From: Spirochaetaceae bacterium
GTDB taxonomy: Bacteria; Spirochaetota; Spirochaetia; Treponematales; Breznakiellaceae
Length of the DNA stretch: 7,678 nucleotides
Assembly: GCA_031258615.1 (NCBI GenBank)
Contig: JAIRMP010000142.1
Location: 1-7,678 of the forward strand
Direction: 5' to 3'
Shown here: positions 1 to 5,010 of the stretch, piece after piece
Layout: every line of letters starts with the position of its first letter
How positions within the stretch are numbered: the stretch's first letter is position 1
The notes under the pieces: model-generated
The model's database searches: none
What the model was told of the DNA's origin: nothing
Seen by the model: only the letters and a program-made list of their open reading frames with translations
Translations under genes and position numbers: made by a program

Positions 1-1
1 C

Positions 2-31
2 GGTTTTCGTATTGAAAACCAGAATTTTTTT
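2..31 (+). terminator. Possible intrinsic terminator of an upstream gene
   Basis: The arms GGTTTTC (2-8) and GAAAACC (14-20) form a perfect 7-bp stem with a 5-nt loop. A run of seven T starts four bases later (25-31). This fits a weak AT-rich Rho-independent terminator for a gene ending left of the window. The low-GC stem and the gap before the T-run keep confidence modest. If it is real, the gene at 51 either depends on read-through or has a promoter I cannot see in the 50 bp available. Confidence 0.4.
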
Positions 32-50
32 CTTAATGAGGGAGATAATA

Positions 51-848
51 ATGAAAAAGATCATTTCTCTTGCAGTCGTACTGTGCGCCCTTGCCGCGGG
101 CGCGGCATCCGCCCATGAATTTTTTGTGATTACCGACGTTAAAGCGCCAAAAGCGGGAGACACTGTTCCACTTTACCTGCTTTCCACCCACTACTTTACG
201 GTAGGCGAGGAACTTGAAGACATCAAGTACAACAAGGTCTATGCCCGTCAAAACGGCAGACGCTCAGGCGCCCTTCCATTGAAAACGAACAGTGACCGTG
301 TATGGTACGAAACGGAATTCAAACTTATGGGAAACGACCCGGTGATCATAGAGGCTGATCGGGCCGCAACATATACCTGCGTGTTTACCGATGGTTCCCG
401 CGCCGAGGGGACGCCTAATGAAATAAAGGCGGCAAACCCCGAAAAATCCATATCGGAAGTGAGATTCCTACACAAGGTTTCAAAAACATATTTAAATCCG
501 GACAGGAATGACACGTCTTTTTCTACGCCGCTGGGGTATACGCTTGAAATAGTTCCACTTGACAACCCGGCGCGGCTTAAAAAAGGTTCCAAGGCAAAAT
601 TCCGGGTGATTTACAACGGGCAGCCGCTTCCGGGCGCCAAGGTCTGGGCTACCTATGACTACTACGATTATAAGACCATGAACGCCTACGAGCAGACGGG
701 AAGCACGGACAGCAAGGGTGAAGTTACTTTCAGGATCAGCAATAGTGGTATATGGATTGTCGGCCTGCGCGATTCCCGCACATCTACATTTCAGGGCTTT
801 AATACAACGGAAAACAACGACTCTATCGTAGTTTTTACCGTACAGTGA
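51..848 (+). CDS. Exported DUF4198 family protein
   Basis: A 265-residue protein exported through the Sec system. The first ~21 residues form a signal peptide (MKKII, a hydrophobic core, then AASA). The predicted mature protein begins HEFFV. The mid-to-C-terminal part carries the DUF4198 pattern: LGYTLEIVPLDNP, then YNGQPLPGAKVWATY, an Ig/carboxypeptidase-regulatory-like beta segment, and a final SGIWIVGLRDS. Family members are periplasmic and often lie beside nickel/cobalt uptake or TonB-receptor genes; NikK of some nickel ECF systems belongs here. A role in metal acquisition is therefore plausible but not shown by this window, because the gene's upstream neighbours are missing. The start at ATG 51 was chosen because GAGGGAG sits seven bases upstream and the signal peptide begins there; an in-frame TTG at 12 lacks both. 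The stop overlaps the convergent ATPase gene by 14 bp, and no bidirectional terminator is visible between them. Confidence 0.8.
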   Translation: MKKIISLAVVLCALAAGAASAHEFFVITDVKAPKAGDTVPLYLLSTHYFTVGEELEDIKYNKVYARQNGRRSGALPLKTNSDRVWYETEFKLMGNDPVIIEADRAATYTCVFTDGSRAEGTPNEIKAANPEKSISEVRFLHKVSKTYLNPDRNDTSFSTPLGYTLEIVPLDNPARLKKGSKAKFRVIYNGQPLPGAKVWATYDYYDYKTMNAYEQTGSTDSKGEVTFRISNSGIWIVGLRDSRTSTFQGFNTTENNDSIVVFTVQ

Positions 849-1605
849 TCATCAGGTCCGGCGTCAGGTTGAGGGAGGAGAGTATCTCTTTTTTGAACGA
901 GGCGTACTCCGGCGATATGGGGAAGTCCCCCGTCCGGGCGCGGACGGGGGCAATGTCAAGGCGGCGCGTTATTTCGCCGGGGCTGCCGGTCATTATGTAC
1001 ACGGTGTCCGAGAACAGCAGGGCCTCGTCAACATCGTGGGTGATGAAGAATGTTGACAGCTTCATGCCGGCGGCGATCTCCCTGTACCAGCGGCGCATAC
1101 GGAGCCGGGTTATCGCGTCCAGCGCGGAAAACGGTTCATCGAGGAGGATCACGGGGTTGTTCATCATGCAGGTACGGAGCAGCGCCGCCCGCTGTCTCTC
1201 TCCGCCTGAAAGCTGGCGCGGGAAATAGTTTTCACAGCCGGCAAGGCCGAAGCGCGGGAAGTACCCCGCCGCAAACCTGCGCGCCTCTTTCCGCGGCGTC
1301 CGGCGGATCACGAGCGGCAGTATCACGTTGTCCAGCACGGTCCGGTATTCCAGCAGCAGGTCTTTTTGCGGCATATAGGAGAGGCGGCCTGAAACGCCGG
1401 TTACATCCTCGCCGGAAAGGTATACGCGGCCTCCGTCCGGCCTGGCTACTCCGGCAAGGACGTTGAACAGCGTGGTTTTGCCCACGCCGGAATGTCCCAG
1501 AAGCGATATGAAGCCGCCGGGGTACAGGTCGAGGCTGACGCCGCTGACAACGGGACGGCCTTCGTAGCGTTTGCTTATGTCCCGGCACGAAAAAATAGCT
1601 TCCAC
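835..1605 (-). CDS. thiZ: ABC transporter ATPase, thiamin-precursor uptake (ThiZ-like)
   Basis: A cytoplasmic ATPase of 256 residues that should power the ThiXYZ-type importer encoded just upstream. All nucleotide-binding motifs are intact: Walker A GHSGVGKTT (37-45), Q-loop Q80 in YMPQKD, signature LSGGERQRA (132-140), Walker B VILLDEP with the D-loop SALD (152-163), and H-loop H190 in FITHDVDEA. The sequence resembles the nitrate/sulfonate/taurine (TauB/SsuB) class, the class ThiZ belongs to. The substrate is inferred from the operon, not from this protein. Translation appears to start at GTG 1605, since there is no nearby ATG. A weak TAAGG overlaps the stop codon of the preceding gene, and the two genes are only 11 nt apart, so coupling is likely. 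It is the last gene of the operon and ends inside the 3' end of the convergent DUF4198 gene. A perfect 10-bp hairpin lies in its 3' coding part. Confidence 0.85.
   Translation of the reverse strand: MEAIFSCRDISKRYEGRPVVSGVSLDLYPGGFISLLGHSGVGKTTLFNVLAGVARPDGGRVYLSGEDVTGVSGRLSYMPQKDLLLEYRTVLDNVILPLVIRRTPRKEARRFAAGYFPRFGLAGCENYFPRQLSGGERQRAALLRTCMMNNPVILLDEPFSALDAITRLRMRRWYREIAAGMKLSTFFITHDVDEALLFSDTVYIMTGSPGEITRRLDIAPVRARTGDFPISPEYASFKKEILSSLNLTPDLMITVR
927..950. repeat. Perfect GC-rich hairpin inside the ATPase gene
   Basis: CCCCCGTCCG (927-936) and CGGACGGGGG (941-950) form a 10-bp perfect stem with the 4-nt loop GGCG, about 100 bp before the ATPase stop codon. No T-run follows on either strand, so it is not a standard terminator. 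It encodes the APVRART segment of the C-terminal region. It may be chance in GC-rich coding DNA or a small mobile palindrome like those elsewhere in the window. Confidence 0.55.
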
Positions 1606-1616
1606 AGTAGGCGGCC

Positions 1617-2738
1617 TTACGGCAAGAATCTATTGGTAAAGCCCTGTCCCCTGATGTCTTTTTCCAGTAGATGCTCGTCAAACATCCAGCCGTAGAATCT
1701 GTCCCAGCGCTCACCGTCTATCTCGCCCCAACGCGGCGAATCGGCCTGGTACCTTGTGGCAAGGTATTCCTGACTACGGGTTACGAGCGTCCTGCCGAGT
1801 TCCGGGGCGTGTTTTAACAGAATTTCCGCCGCCTCCGCCGGGTTTTCCATCGCAAACTGGTAGCCCCGGCTCAACGCGGCCATAAATTTGGACGCTTCTT
1901 CCGGGTTTGACGCGGCATAATCGTTGTTTACCAGCAAAATCGGGGTGTAAAAGTCGAAGACGGGGTTTATTTCGGCAAGATCGAGGTAGTTTACCGGGAT
2001 TTCCCGTATGTCCGCGGCGATTCCGTCCCATGCGTGGTAGATCCATATAGCGTCGACATCGGTTGCCAGCGCGGAAAAGGCGTCCGTAGCGGCATTGGGT
2101 ACCATTTTGACGCGCGAAAAATCGCCGCCGTCACCCTCCACGATGTTTTTTATTATCGCGTTCACGAGCGGCGTCTCCCAGGAGGCAAAACGCTTCCCTT
2201 CAAGATCGCGCGGGCGGCGTATTCCCGCCCCGTCAAGCGACATGATGCCGCTCGTGTTGTGGGCGATTATCGCCGCGACTGCCGAGACGGGCAGGGGCTC
2301 CGCGCGGGCAAGGGCGGGGGCAAGGGACTCCTGGAAATCAACCGCGAATTCCGCGCCGCCTGCCGCCAGCAGCAATAGCGCCCCGTCTTCGGGCGGCTGC
2401 TCTATCGTTACCTCAAGGCCGGCCTCGTCAAAATAGCCGTTTTCCAGCGCGGCGTACAGGCCGGTGTGGTTCGTATTCGGCGTCCAGTCCAGCACGACGC
2501 GGATCTGCCCCGTCTCCCGTTTGGGCTGGCAGGCGGCAATGAGCAGCGCGCAGAGGACGGTGAGCAGTACGCGGTGAATGGTGGAGATGTGGCCGCCGGC
2601 GCCGGGCGCGGGGGTACGGGGGCGTTGCGGGGGTGTCCCCCGCAGAGGGGGGTGACGGAAGACGCCCAAAGCCCGCTTGCGGACGACGGCGGCTGTAGGC
2701 AGGGGGGAGGCTTCCCCCCTCATGATTTTTGTTTTCAT
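1617..2738 (-). CDS. thiY: Substrate-binding lipoprotein for thiamin pyrimidine precursor (ThiY-like)
   Basis: A 373-residue extracytoplasmic binding protein of the NMT1/THI5-like (ThiY) family. The family is known to bind HMP or formylaminopyrimidine and hand it to the ThiX/ThiZ permease. The family hallmark DWTPNTNHTGLYAA starts at residue 84, followed by ENGYFDEAGLEV. The rest (about 79-373) is a full-length NMT1 fold with motifs such as NTSGIMSLDG, LEGKRFASWETP and DAIWIYHAWDG. A lipobox IAAC ends at C70, so the mature protein is probably lipid-anchored. The oddity is at the N-terminus. The signal hydrophobic stretch (about 57-69) is preceded by some 50 residues rich in Pro, Arg and Gly, encoded by a palindrome-rich insertion. 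ATG 2738 overlaps the permease stop as ATGA and has GGAGG upstream, so this start is well supported. Whether the extended leader still targets the Sec/Lsp pathway is uncertain; internal initiation would be the alternative. Confidence 0.85.
   Translation of the reverse strand: MKTKIMRGEASPLPTAAVVRKRALGVFRHPPLRGTPPQRPRTPAPGAGGHISTIHRVLLTVLCALLIAACQPKRETGQIRVVLDWTPNTNHTGLYAALENGYFDEAGLEVTIEQPPEDGALLLLAAGGAEFAVDFQESLAPALARAEPLPVSAVAAIIAHNTSGIMSLDGAGIRRPRDLEGKRFASWETPLVNAIIKNIVEGDGGDFSRVKMVPNAATDAFSALATDVDAIWIYHAWDGIAADIREIPVNYLDLAEINPVFDFYTPILLVNNDYAASNPEEASKFMAALSRGYQFAMENPAEAAEILLKHAPELGRTLVTRSQEYLATRYQADSPRWGEIDGERWDRFYGWMFDEHLLEKDIRGQGFTNRFLP
2577..2723. repeat. Palindrome-rich in-frame insertion in the thiY leader
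   Basis: Between codon 5 (MKTKI) and about codon 54 of the ThiY-like gene lies roughly 145 bp of very GC-rich DNA made of hairpins. AGGGGGGA (2701-2708) pairs with TCCCCCCT (2713-2720). GCGGGGG (2627-2633) pairs with CCCCCGC (2637-2643). CCGGCGCCGG lies near 2596-2605. The encoded peptide is basic and Pro-rich, unlike any signal-peptide n-region. Removing it would leave MKTKI followed by HRVLLTVLCALLIAAC, a normal lipoprotein signal. This pattern resembles the Rickettsia palindromic elements that insert in frame into genes. The exact borders and the copy number in the genome cannot be seen from this window. Confidence 0.6.
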
Positions 2739-3484
2739 TTTTCCTCCGGTAGAAAATTCCAGGGTATCACGCGCCGTTCAACTGTTTCCAGCAGTTTCAT
2801 CAGCGCTACGCTGAGGGCTGCCGTAACGAAGATTACGGCGAACATCTTGTCAAATGAGTACGATTTTCGCACCCGTGTCATGTAGACGCCCAGACCGGCG
2901 TCCCCGCCAAGCCATTCCGCGATTACCGCCGCGGCTACCGCGTACGCGGTCGAAATCTTGAGGCCGGAAAAGAAGTGTGCCATCGCGCCGGGTATTTTGA
3001 TGTACCGGTAAATCTGCGGGCCGGACGCGCCCATGGATAAGAGCAGGCGCGCGGCGTCCATGTCCGCCCGGGCAAAGCCGTTCACCAGGGCCACCGCTAC
3101 CGGGAAAAAACAGGTGAGGAACACGAGCGCGACCTTTGGGGCGGCGCCGAAGCCCATCCAGAGGACTAGTAGCGGTGCCAGCGCCAACGCCGGCACTGTC
3201 TGCGTCAGCAGCAGGAGCGGGGAGAGGGTGGCCTTGACGCGGGGGCTGGCGTCCATCACGAGGGCCAGCATGAAGGCCGCGGCGACGCCTAGCGCAAGGC
3301 CAAAAAGCGCTTCGAACAGCGTGCGCACGGTGTGCCGTGCGAGTAGCGGCGCGTCTCCAAGCAGGGCGCGTCCTACTTCAAGCGGGCCGGGCAGCATGTA
3401 GGGCGGGATGAGCCGCGCCGCGCTTACGCCTTGCCAGAGCGCCAGCAGCGCGAGGAGTACCGGCCAGGAGGCCGCCTTACGCAT
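2735..3484 (-). CDS. thiX: ABC transporter permease, thiamin-precursor uptake (ThiX-like)
   Basis: An inner-membrane permease of 249 residues from the binding-protein-dependent transport family (BPD_transp_1, SsuC/TauC-like). About six hydrophobic segments are visible, at roughly 8-24, 55-77, 88-110, 116-136, 172-192 and 213-231. The cytoplasmic EAA-type coupling loop lies at about 143-167 (DAARLLLSMGASGPQIYRY, then IKIPGA), where the ATPase docks. The family motif LIPPYMLPGPLEV at 25-37 is typical of this permease class. The ATG overlaps the last codons of the thiamine-binding gene by 8 nt and has only a weak ribosome site, so translation is probably coupled. Its stop overlaps the start of the binding-protein gene as ATGA. 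Substrate assignment comes from the TPP riboswitch and the ThiY-like neighbour. Confidence 0.85.
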   Translation of the reverse strand: MRKAASWPVLLALLALWQGVSAARLIPPYMLPGPLEVGRALLGDAPLLARHTVRTLFEALFGLALGVAAAFMLALVMDASPRVKATLSPLLLLTQTVPALALAPLLVLWMGFGAAPKVALVFLTCFFPVAVALVNGFARADMDAARLLLSMGASGPQIYRYIKIPGAMAHFFSGLKISTAYAVAAAVIAEWLGGDAGLGVYMTRVRKSYSFDKMFAVIFVTAALSVALMKLLETVERRVIPWNFLPEEK

Positions 3485-3791
3485 GGTGTTTTTCTACCTT
3501 GTAGCGTATTGGCCACACGCCGTTTTTGGGGTTGTATGCGAATTTGATGTAGGCGGAGACGCTTTCCGCCCCCTCCCGTACGCAAATCCTCTGGGCCTCC
3601 GCCGCTATGCCGCAAAGTGTATCGAAATCGCCTTCGACTGTCGTCTCGAAGGGGCCGACAAAGGTTTCAAGGCCTGTCCCCTTGATGTAAGCTATCACGG
3701 TATCAACTATGCGCAGTAGTTCGTTCCCGTCCGCCGTTTTCGGCAAAACCTGAATCGCCATGCTTGCCTCAGGCTGTTTTCGTTCTGTCAT
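3477..3791 (-). CDS. MTH1187/YqgV-type thiamine-binding protein (DUF77)
   Basis: A 104-residue soluble protein of the thiamine-binding MTH1187/DUF77 superfamily, related to the YkoF domain. Visible family features are AIQVLPKT near residue 12, VDTVIAYIKGTGL, VGPFETTVEGDFDTL in the middle, and the closing YIKFAYNP. The length matches single-domain members, which form small ferredoxin-like oligomers. It is the first gene after a TPP riboswitch and precedes the ThiX, ThiY and ThiZ-like genes. This echoes ykoFEDC of Bacillus, where YkoF binds thiamin compounds. A role as cytoplasmic receiver or buffer of the imported pyrimidine or thiamin is inferred. The start at ATG 3791 has GGAGGAG five bases upstream. 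M11 (3761) is a weaker alternative, with only GAGG before it. A longer reading frame up to 3929 would run through the terminator and the riboswitch and is rejected. Confidence 0.85.
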   Translation of the reverse strand: MTERKQPEASMAIQVLPKTADGNELLRIVDTVIAYIKGTGLETFVGPFETTVEGDFDTLCGIAAEAQRICVREGAESVSAYIKFAYNPKNGVWPIRYKVEKHHA

Positions 3792-3820
3792 AATCTCCTC
3801 CAAGTCCGGCGGGGCGGCGG

Positions 3821-3836
3821 CGTCCGCAGGCGGACG
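3821..3836. repeat. Short perfect hairpin between terminator and first ribosome site
   Basis: CGTCCGC (3821-3827) pairs with GCGGACG (3830-3836) around a 2-nt loop (or 6 bp around 4 nt). In the mRNA it sits in the 50-nt leader between the intrinsic terminator and the ATG of the thiamine-binding gene, about 20 nt before GGAGGAG. It may simply insulate the ribosome site, or it may be another small palindrome of the type scattered through the window. Confidence 0.45.
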
Positions 3837-3840
3837 GCGC

Positions 3841-3874
3841 AAAAAAAATCCGCAAGGGAGACCTTGCGGATTTT
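3841..3874 (-). terminator. Riboswitch-controlled intrinsic terminator
   Basis: Read on the minus strand, AATCCGCAAGG (3872-3862) pairs perfectly with CCTTGCGGATT (3857-3847) around the loop TCTC. The RNA then ends in eight U encoded by 3848-3841. It lies about 20 nt after the TPP aptamer and 50 nt before the first start codon. The loop and upper stem GGTCTCCCT (3863-3855) can instead pair with AGGGAAACC (3901-3893) at the 3' edge of the aptamer, with eight of nine pairs. Aptamer and terminator can therefore form together, while the antiterminator excludes both. Confidence 0.9.
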
Positions 3875-3887
3875 CCTTATGGGCGAT

Positions 3888-3991
3888 TCCGTGGTTTCCC
3901 TCCGCCGGCATTATCCGGATCAGGTTCAAGGGTTCGGCGTTTCGCTTCGCGCCATCTCAGCCGGAAACATCCAGCTCCCCATAACTAACCA
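3888..3991 (-). promoter_or_regulatory. TPP riboswitch (THI element)
   Basis: The minus strand carries the conserved THI-element parts in order: GGGGAGC (P2 5' strand and start of P3), CTGAGA (3960-3955), a variable hairpin (GGCG...CGCC), ACCCTTGAACCTGATC, GGATAATGCCGGC and AGGGAA (ending near 3896). These include the pyrimidine-sensing CUGAGA T-loop and the pyrophosphate-sensing helix P4/P5. P1 is less clear: TGGTT near the 5' end can pair with AACCA near 3892-3896, with a short unpaired insert. It is a cis-regulator binding thiamin pyrophosphate and controls the thiamine-binding protein and ThiXYZ-like operon downstream. With the terminator at 3841-3874, the expected mode is transcription termination at high TPP. 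Confidence 0.95.
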
Positions 3992-3992
3992 A

Positions 3993-4021
3993 AGTATCGC
4001 CCATCCGTAGACGTTTGTCAA
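3993..4021 (-). promoter_or_regulatory. Sigma70-type promoter of the thiamin operon
   Basis: The minus strand shows a perfect -35 box TTGACA (4021-4016), an exact 17-bp spacer, and GATACT as -10 (3998-3993, four of six consensus bases). Transcription would start near 3985-3987, at the 5' edge of the TPP aptamer, which independently supports the placement. Because the start is so close to P1, the exact first base decides how long that helix can be. Confidence 0.7.
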
Positions 4022-4040
4022 GGCGGCGCAGTCGGTACGC

Positions 4041-4066
4041 GCTTCGGCCTGGAGCTTCGGCCTGGA
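4041..4066. repeat. 13-bp tandem direct repeat upstream of the promoter
   Basis: GCTTCGGCCTGGA occurs twice head-to-tail (4041-4053 and 4054-4066), ending 20 bp upstream of the -35 box of the thiamin operon on its distal side. It lies between that promoter and the end of the Rpn-type remnant. It may be a slippage duplication or a paired protein-binding site; nothing more can be said from the sequence. Confidence 0.6.
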
Positions 4067-4085
4067 GTTTACGCCATACTGTACA

Positions 4086-4370
4086 TCATAATTTCGCTAT
4101 TTCCTCTAACGACAAACCGGTATCCTCGGCAATTTCACCAAAAGAGCGCCCCCGTTTTTTTAGTTTTAGGGCAATTTCCCGTAGTCCGTCTTGTCGTCCT
4201 TTCTTTTCGCCTTCGTCCAGTCCGTCCTGCCATCCGTCTTGGCGGGCGCCTTGTATGCGGGTGTATTCGTCACGGCAGGCTCTTAGGCGAGCCTCGTAGA
4301 GCCTCCGCGTACCCTCGTCGGCGCTTATTACCTGCAGCTTGCTGCACGCTTCGTTTATTCTGCCCTGGGG
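4086..4370 (-). pseudogene. 3' remnant of an Rpn-family nuclease/transposase-like gene
   Basis: About 95 residues match the C-terminal part of Rpn/PD-(D/E)XK 'putative transposase' proteins. RINEACSKLQVISADEGTRR is followed by YEARLRACRDEYTR. Next comes a charged stretch of G-spaced repeats (QDGWQDGLDEGEKKGRQDG), and the fragment ends in a small helix-turn-helix-like tail, RSFGEIAEDTGLSLEEIAKL. Full-length relatives are about 280-320 residues and carry the nuclease domain at the N-terminus. That part is absent here. The upstream sequence turns directly into the hairpin block, with an in-frame TAA near 4395 and no ribosome site. It is therefore a decapitated, presumably dead gene. Intact relatives stimulate RecA-independent recombination in E. 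coli and often occur in many copies per genome. Confidence 0.75.
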
Positions 4371-4377
4371 TTTAATA

Positions 4378-4412
4378 CCCCGCCGCAAATTTTATTTGCG
4401 CGCTTGCGGCGG
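4378..4412. repeat. Hairpin 1 of the block (two alternative folds)
   Basis: The outer arms CCGCCGCAA (4380-4388) and TTGCGGCGG (4404-4412) pair perfectly. Alternatively GCAAAT (4385-4390) pairs with ATTTGC (4394-4399) around TTT. The two folds share bases and exclude each other. Confidence 0.7.
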
Positions 4413-4450
4413 TTAGAATCAGTAGCGCTTACAAAAATTGGTAGTAAACG

Positions 4451-4471
4451 ACTCAACGCTACGCGTTGAGT
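4451..4471. repeat. Hairpin 2 of the block
   Basis: ACTCAACGC (4451-4459) pairs with GCGTTGAGT (4463-4471), a perfect 9-bp stem with the loop TAC. Confidence 0.75.
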
Positions 4472-4473
4472 TT

Positions 4474-4514
4474 GGAGTTTCGCAAAAGCAAGCCTACGGC
4501 TTGCGCGAAACTCC
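4474..4514. repeat. Hairpin 3 of the block (composite stem)
   Basis: An outer 10-bp stem GGAGTTTCGC (4474-4483) / GCGAAACTCC (4505-4514) encloses an inner 7-bp stem GCAAGCC (4488-4494) / GGCTTGC (4498-4504). The two stems are separated by a one-sided AAAA bulge. The loop is TAC, or the stable tetraloop C(UACG)G in RNA. Confidence 0.75.
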
Positions 4515-4517
4515 GGA

Positions 4518-4540
4518 GATCAAGCGCAAAGCGCTTGATC
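4518..4540. repeat. Hairpin 4 of the block
   Basis: GATCAAGCGC (4518-4527) pairs with GCGCTTGATC (4531-4540), a perfect 10-bp stem with an AAA loop. Confidence 0.75.
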
Positions 4541-4551
4541 CAATTTCCTTA

Positions 4552-4617
4552 CAGAACGAGCCTCCCCGCCGCTCTACGAGTGATACCCGGCTGCTTGCGG
4601 CGGGGAGGCTCATTCTG
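4552..4617. repeat. Hairpin 5 of the block, 21-bp arms
   Basis: Arms 4552-4572 and 4597-4617 are inverted copies with a single mismatch (4557/4612) around a 24-nt loop. The core is CCTCCCCGCCGC / GCGGCGGGGAGG. The right arm ends where helicase-like coding sequence (ILKGGMGKK) begins. Confidence 0.8.
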
Positions 4618-5010
4618 AAGGGCGGCATGGGTAAGAAACAGCTGAAATCCGTCATGAAAGCGGTACAGACTGTTCCGGCGGATGAAAACAGGATCATCCT
4701 TGCCACCGGAAAATATCTTGGTGAAGGGTTTGACCTGCCCTGTCTGGATACGCTGTTTCTGGTTTTCCCCTTCTCCTGGAAAGGCACGCTGATACAATAC
4801 ACCGGACGGCTCAACCGCGCCTGGTACGGGAAGACAGAAATACGAGTCTACGATTATGTTGATGACAAGGTCCCGGTACTGTTCCGAATGTACCGCAAAC
4901 GGCTGAGGGGGTACAAATCAATGGGCTCATTGATTGAGCCATCAAATGACGGAGGGGCTATCAATATTTCGGGGATTGTGGATAAGCCCTATGAAAAGCG
5001 GACACCTTGA
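4609..5010 (+). pseudogene. 3' remnant of a DEAD/DEAH-box helicase gene
   Basis: About 130 residues correspond to the second RecA-like domain of a superfamily 2 helicase of the restriction/TOTE-associated type. LILKGGMGKKQ is followed by ILATGKYLGEGFDLP (motif V region), then LFLVFPFSWKGTL and QYTGRLNRAW (motif VI). It ends in a family-like tail, RVYDYVDDKVPVLFRMYRKR. The entire first RecA domain with Walker A and DEAD/H box is missing. The reading frame stays open upstream to 4438 but only through the hairpin block, and no ribosome site or plausible start exists there. It is therefore a truncated, non-functional gene. Its last ~50 bp overlap the inhibitor gene on the other strand. The residues present look well preserved, suggesting fairly recent decay. 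Confidence 0.8.

Larger units (their letters stand above)
4378..4617. mobile_element. 240-bp block of five consecutive hairpins, possible MITE-like element
   Basis: Five palindromes follow one another almost without gaps (4378-4412, 4451-4471, 4474-4514, 4518-4540, 4552-4617; listed separately). The first and last share arms. CCCCGCCGCAA (4378-4388) is the exact inverse of TTGCGGCGGGG (4595-4605), an 11-bp potential terminal inverted repeat. GCTTGCGGCGG also occurs in both, at 4402 and 4593. The block lies exactly between two gene remnants that point away from it. No transposase gene or clear target duplication is visible, so a non-autonomous element is an inference. A palindromic scar accumulated at a deletion point is the alternative. 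Confidence 0.5.

Noticed and set aside
12..50. Upstream TTG start extending the DUF4198 protein by 13 residues
   Set aside because: No ribosome site precedes it, it lies inside a probable terminator hairpin, and it would bury the signal peptide that starts at ATG 51.
1050..1466. 138-residue open frame on the plus strand
   Set aside because: It lies opposite an ATPase with complete Walker and signature motifs. The translation is Arg/Ser/Gly-rich without family features.
3792..3929. N-terminal extension of the thiamine-binding protein
   Set aside because: The added residues are encoded by the TPP riboswitch and terminator, and GGAGGAG clearly marks ATG 3791.
4438..4608. Reading frame through the hairpin block joined to the helicase remnant
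   Set aside because: It starts at a TTG without a ribosome site, and its peptide simply reads palindromes; no protein family resembles it. Treated as non-coding.
4378..4617. CRISPR array
   Set aside because: The palindromes differ in sequence and length, there is no constant repeat with unique spacers, and no cas gene is present.
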